A stretch of 6,598 bases of DNA, from positions 1-6,598 of the forward strand of contig DAPJ01000042.1 in NCBI GenBank assembly GCA_002502095.1, given 5' to 3'. This document shows, piece by piece, positions 6,128-6,598 of the stretch. Below the pieces are notes generated by a model. It was not told the origin of the DNA, did no database searches, and saw only the letters and a list, made by a program, of their open reading frames with translations. The stretch is from Euryarchaeota archaeon UBA62 (GTDB lineage Archaea > Thermoplasmatota > Poseidoniia > Poseidoniales > Thalassarchaeaceae). The position numbers and the translations under genes were made by a program. Every line of letters begins with the position of its first letter. The stretch's first letter is position 1.

Positions 6128-6598
6128 CTACAGCTCTGACTTTCTTCCGCCGTACATGATTACGGCGGCGGCCAGTGCTATTCCAGATAGTCCGGCGGTG
6201 AAACCGGGGACGCTGTTGCTGTCGGTGCTGGAGTCTGTTTCATCGACTTCTTCCATTATCCCTGTACCTACAACAACCTTTCCTATCATGTCCATGGTGG
6301 CGTGAGGCTCACAGATGTACAGGAAGGTCTGATTCTCATCGAATGTGACTCTGTAGTCAACGGTAGTCATTGCCATTCCGCTGTACTTTCCGCCAAGCAT
6401 TCTGTTCGTATCTCCCTCATTCTCAATCTGAGCTACGTTATGAGCCATTGACTCGTCTTCCCATATCCAGCATACTGTCTGACCTACCTCTATGGACAGG
6501 TCGATTACATCATATGCATATCCTGAATCGTCTATTCCTACAACGTAGTCACATCCCTCAGGAAGTACTGGCTCGTCAGCTGGAGGCATCAGTACCTT
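6128..6598 (-). CDS. Plastocyanin/halocyanin-like type I copper protein with PGF-CTERM tail (5' end outside window)
   Basis: An extracytoplasmic electron carrier of the cupredoxin fold. The frame is open to the right edge (codons K-V-L precede the first visible ATG at 6589), so that ATG is probably internal: it is followed by a mature-type linker rather than a signal peptide. Numbering from ATG 6589, the copper ligands are H50 (MAHNV), C93 and H96 (YICEPH) and M101, with the plastocyanin spacing Cys-x2-His-x4-Met. C13 and C40 are extra cysteines that could form a disulfide. An Asp/Ser/Thr-rich stretch (113-126) leads to PGF at 128-130, a hydrophobic segment (about 131-146) and a basic end (GGRKSEL). 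That layout matches PGF-CTERM proteins, which archaeosortase A processes and anchors to lipid. The missing N-terminal part should hold the signal peptide and perhaps further domains. Its stop lies 14 bp from the convergent neighbour's stop. Confidence 0.88.
   Translation of the reverse strand, partial: KVLMPPADEPVLPEGCDYVVGIDDSGYAYDVIDLSIEVGQTVCWIWEDESMAHNVAQIENEGDTNRMLGGKYSGMAMTTVDYRVTFDENQTFLYICEPHATMDMIGKVVVGTGIMEEVDETDSSTDSNSVPGFTAGLSGIALAAAVIMYGGRKSEL

Noticed and set aside
1..6598. CRISPR arrays, tRNA or rRNA genes, transposons, toxin or defence cassettes
   Set aside because: I looked on both strands and saw no regularly spaced repeats, no cloverleaf or rRNA-like stretch, and no matching protein families; nearly all sequence is accounted for by five genes.

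Overview
The window looks like a compact chromosomal segment from a euryarchaeon, most likely a marine planktonic lineage such as Marine Group II/III (Poseidoniales-like). The archaeal assignment rests on a full-length transcription factor B (TFIIB homologue), a promoter matching the archaeal BRE plus TATA-box consensus, and a cupredoxin ending in a PGF-CTERM-type archaeosortase sorting tail. The narrower lineage call is inference from the gene set and general look, not from a marker gene.

Layout. (1) Positions 1-1677, plus strand: the C-terminal 558 residues of a vitamin B12-dependent (class II) ribonucleotide reductase, cut by the left edge. (2) Positions 1683-3017, minus strand: an unrecognised 444-residue protein, rich in helices and with HEAT-like repeats in its C-terminal half. 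(3) Positions 3024-3950, minus strand: transcription factor B, complete. Genes 3 and 2 form a tight two-gene operon (tfb first, 6 bp between them) read from a consensus promoter near 4000-4013. (4) Positions 4119-6113, plus strand (start uncertain): an aconitase/isopropylmalate-dehydratase superfamily enzyme in one chain, with the swivel (LeuD-like) domain before the iron-sulfur (LeuC-like) domain. (5) Positions 6128-6598, minus strand: the C-terminal part of a secreted or membrane-anchored type I copper protein, cut by the right edge.

The genes are packed closely. Two convergent pairs have only 5 bp and 14 bp between stop codons. The only real intergenic space is about 145-170 bp between tfb and the aconitase-like gene, which are divergent. 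It holds the tfb promoter, an inverted repeat over its TATA box, and the leader of the aconitase-like gene. The genes serve different housekeeping functions (dNTP synthesis, transcription initiation, a hydro-lyase step in central or amino-acid metabolism, extracytoplasmic electron transfer). Apart from the tfb operon I see no shared pathway.

I found no CRISPR array, mobile element, tRNA, rRNA or defence cassette. The leads most worth a second look are the uncharacterised partner of tfb, the swivel-first aconitase relative of unknown substrate, and a perfect 15-bp stem with a following T-tract that contains that gene's stop codon.
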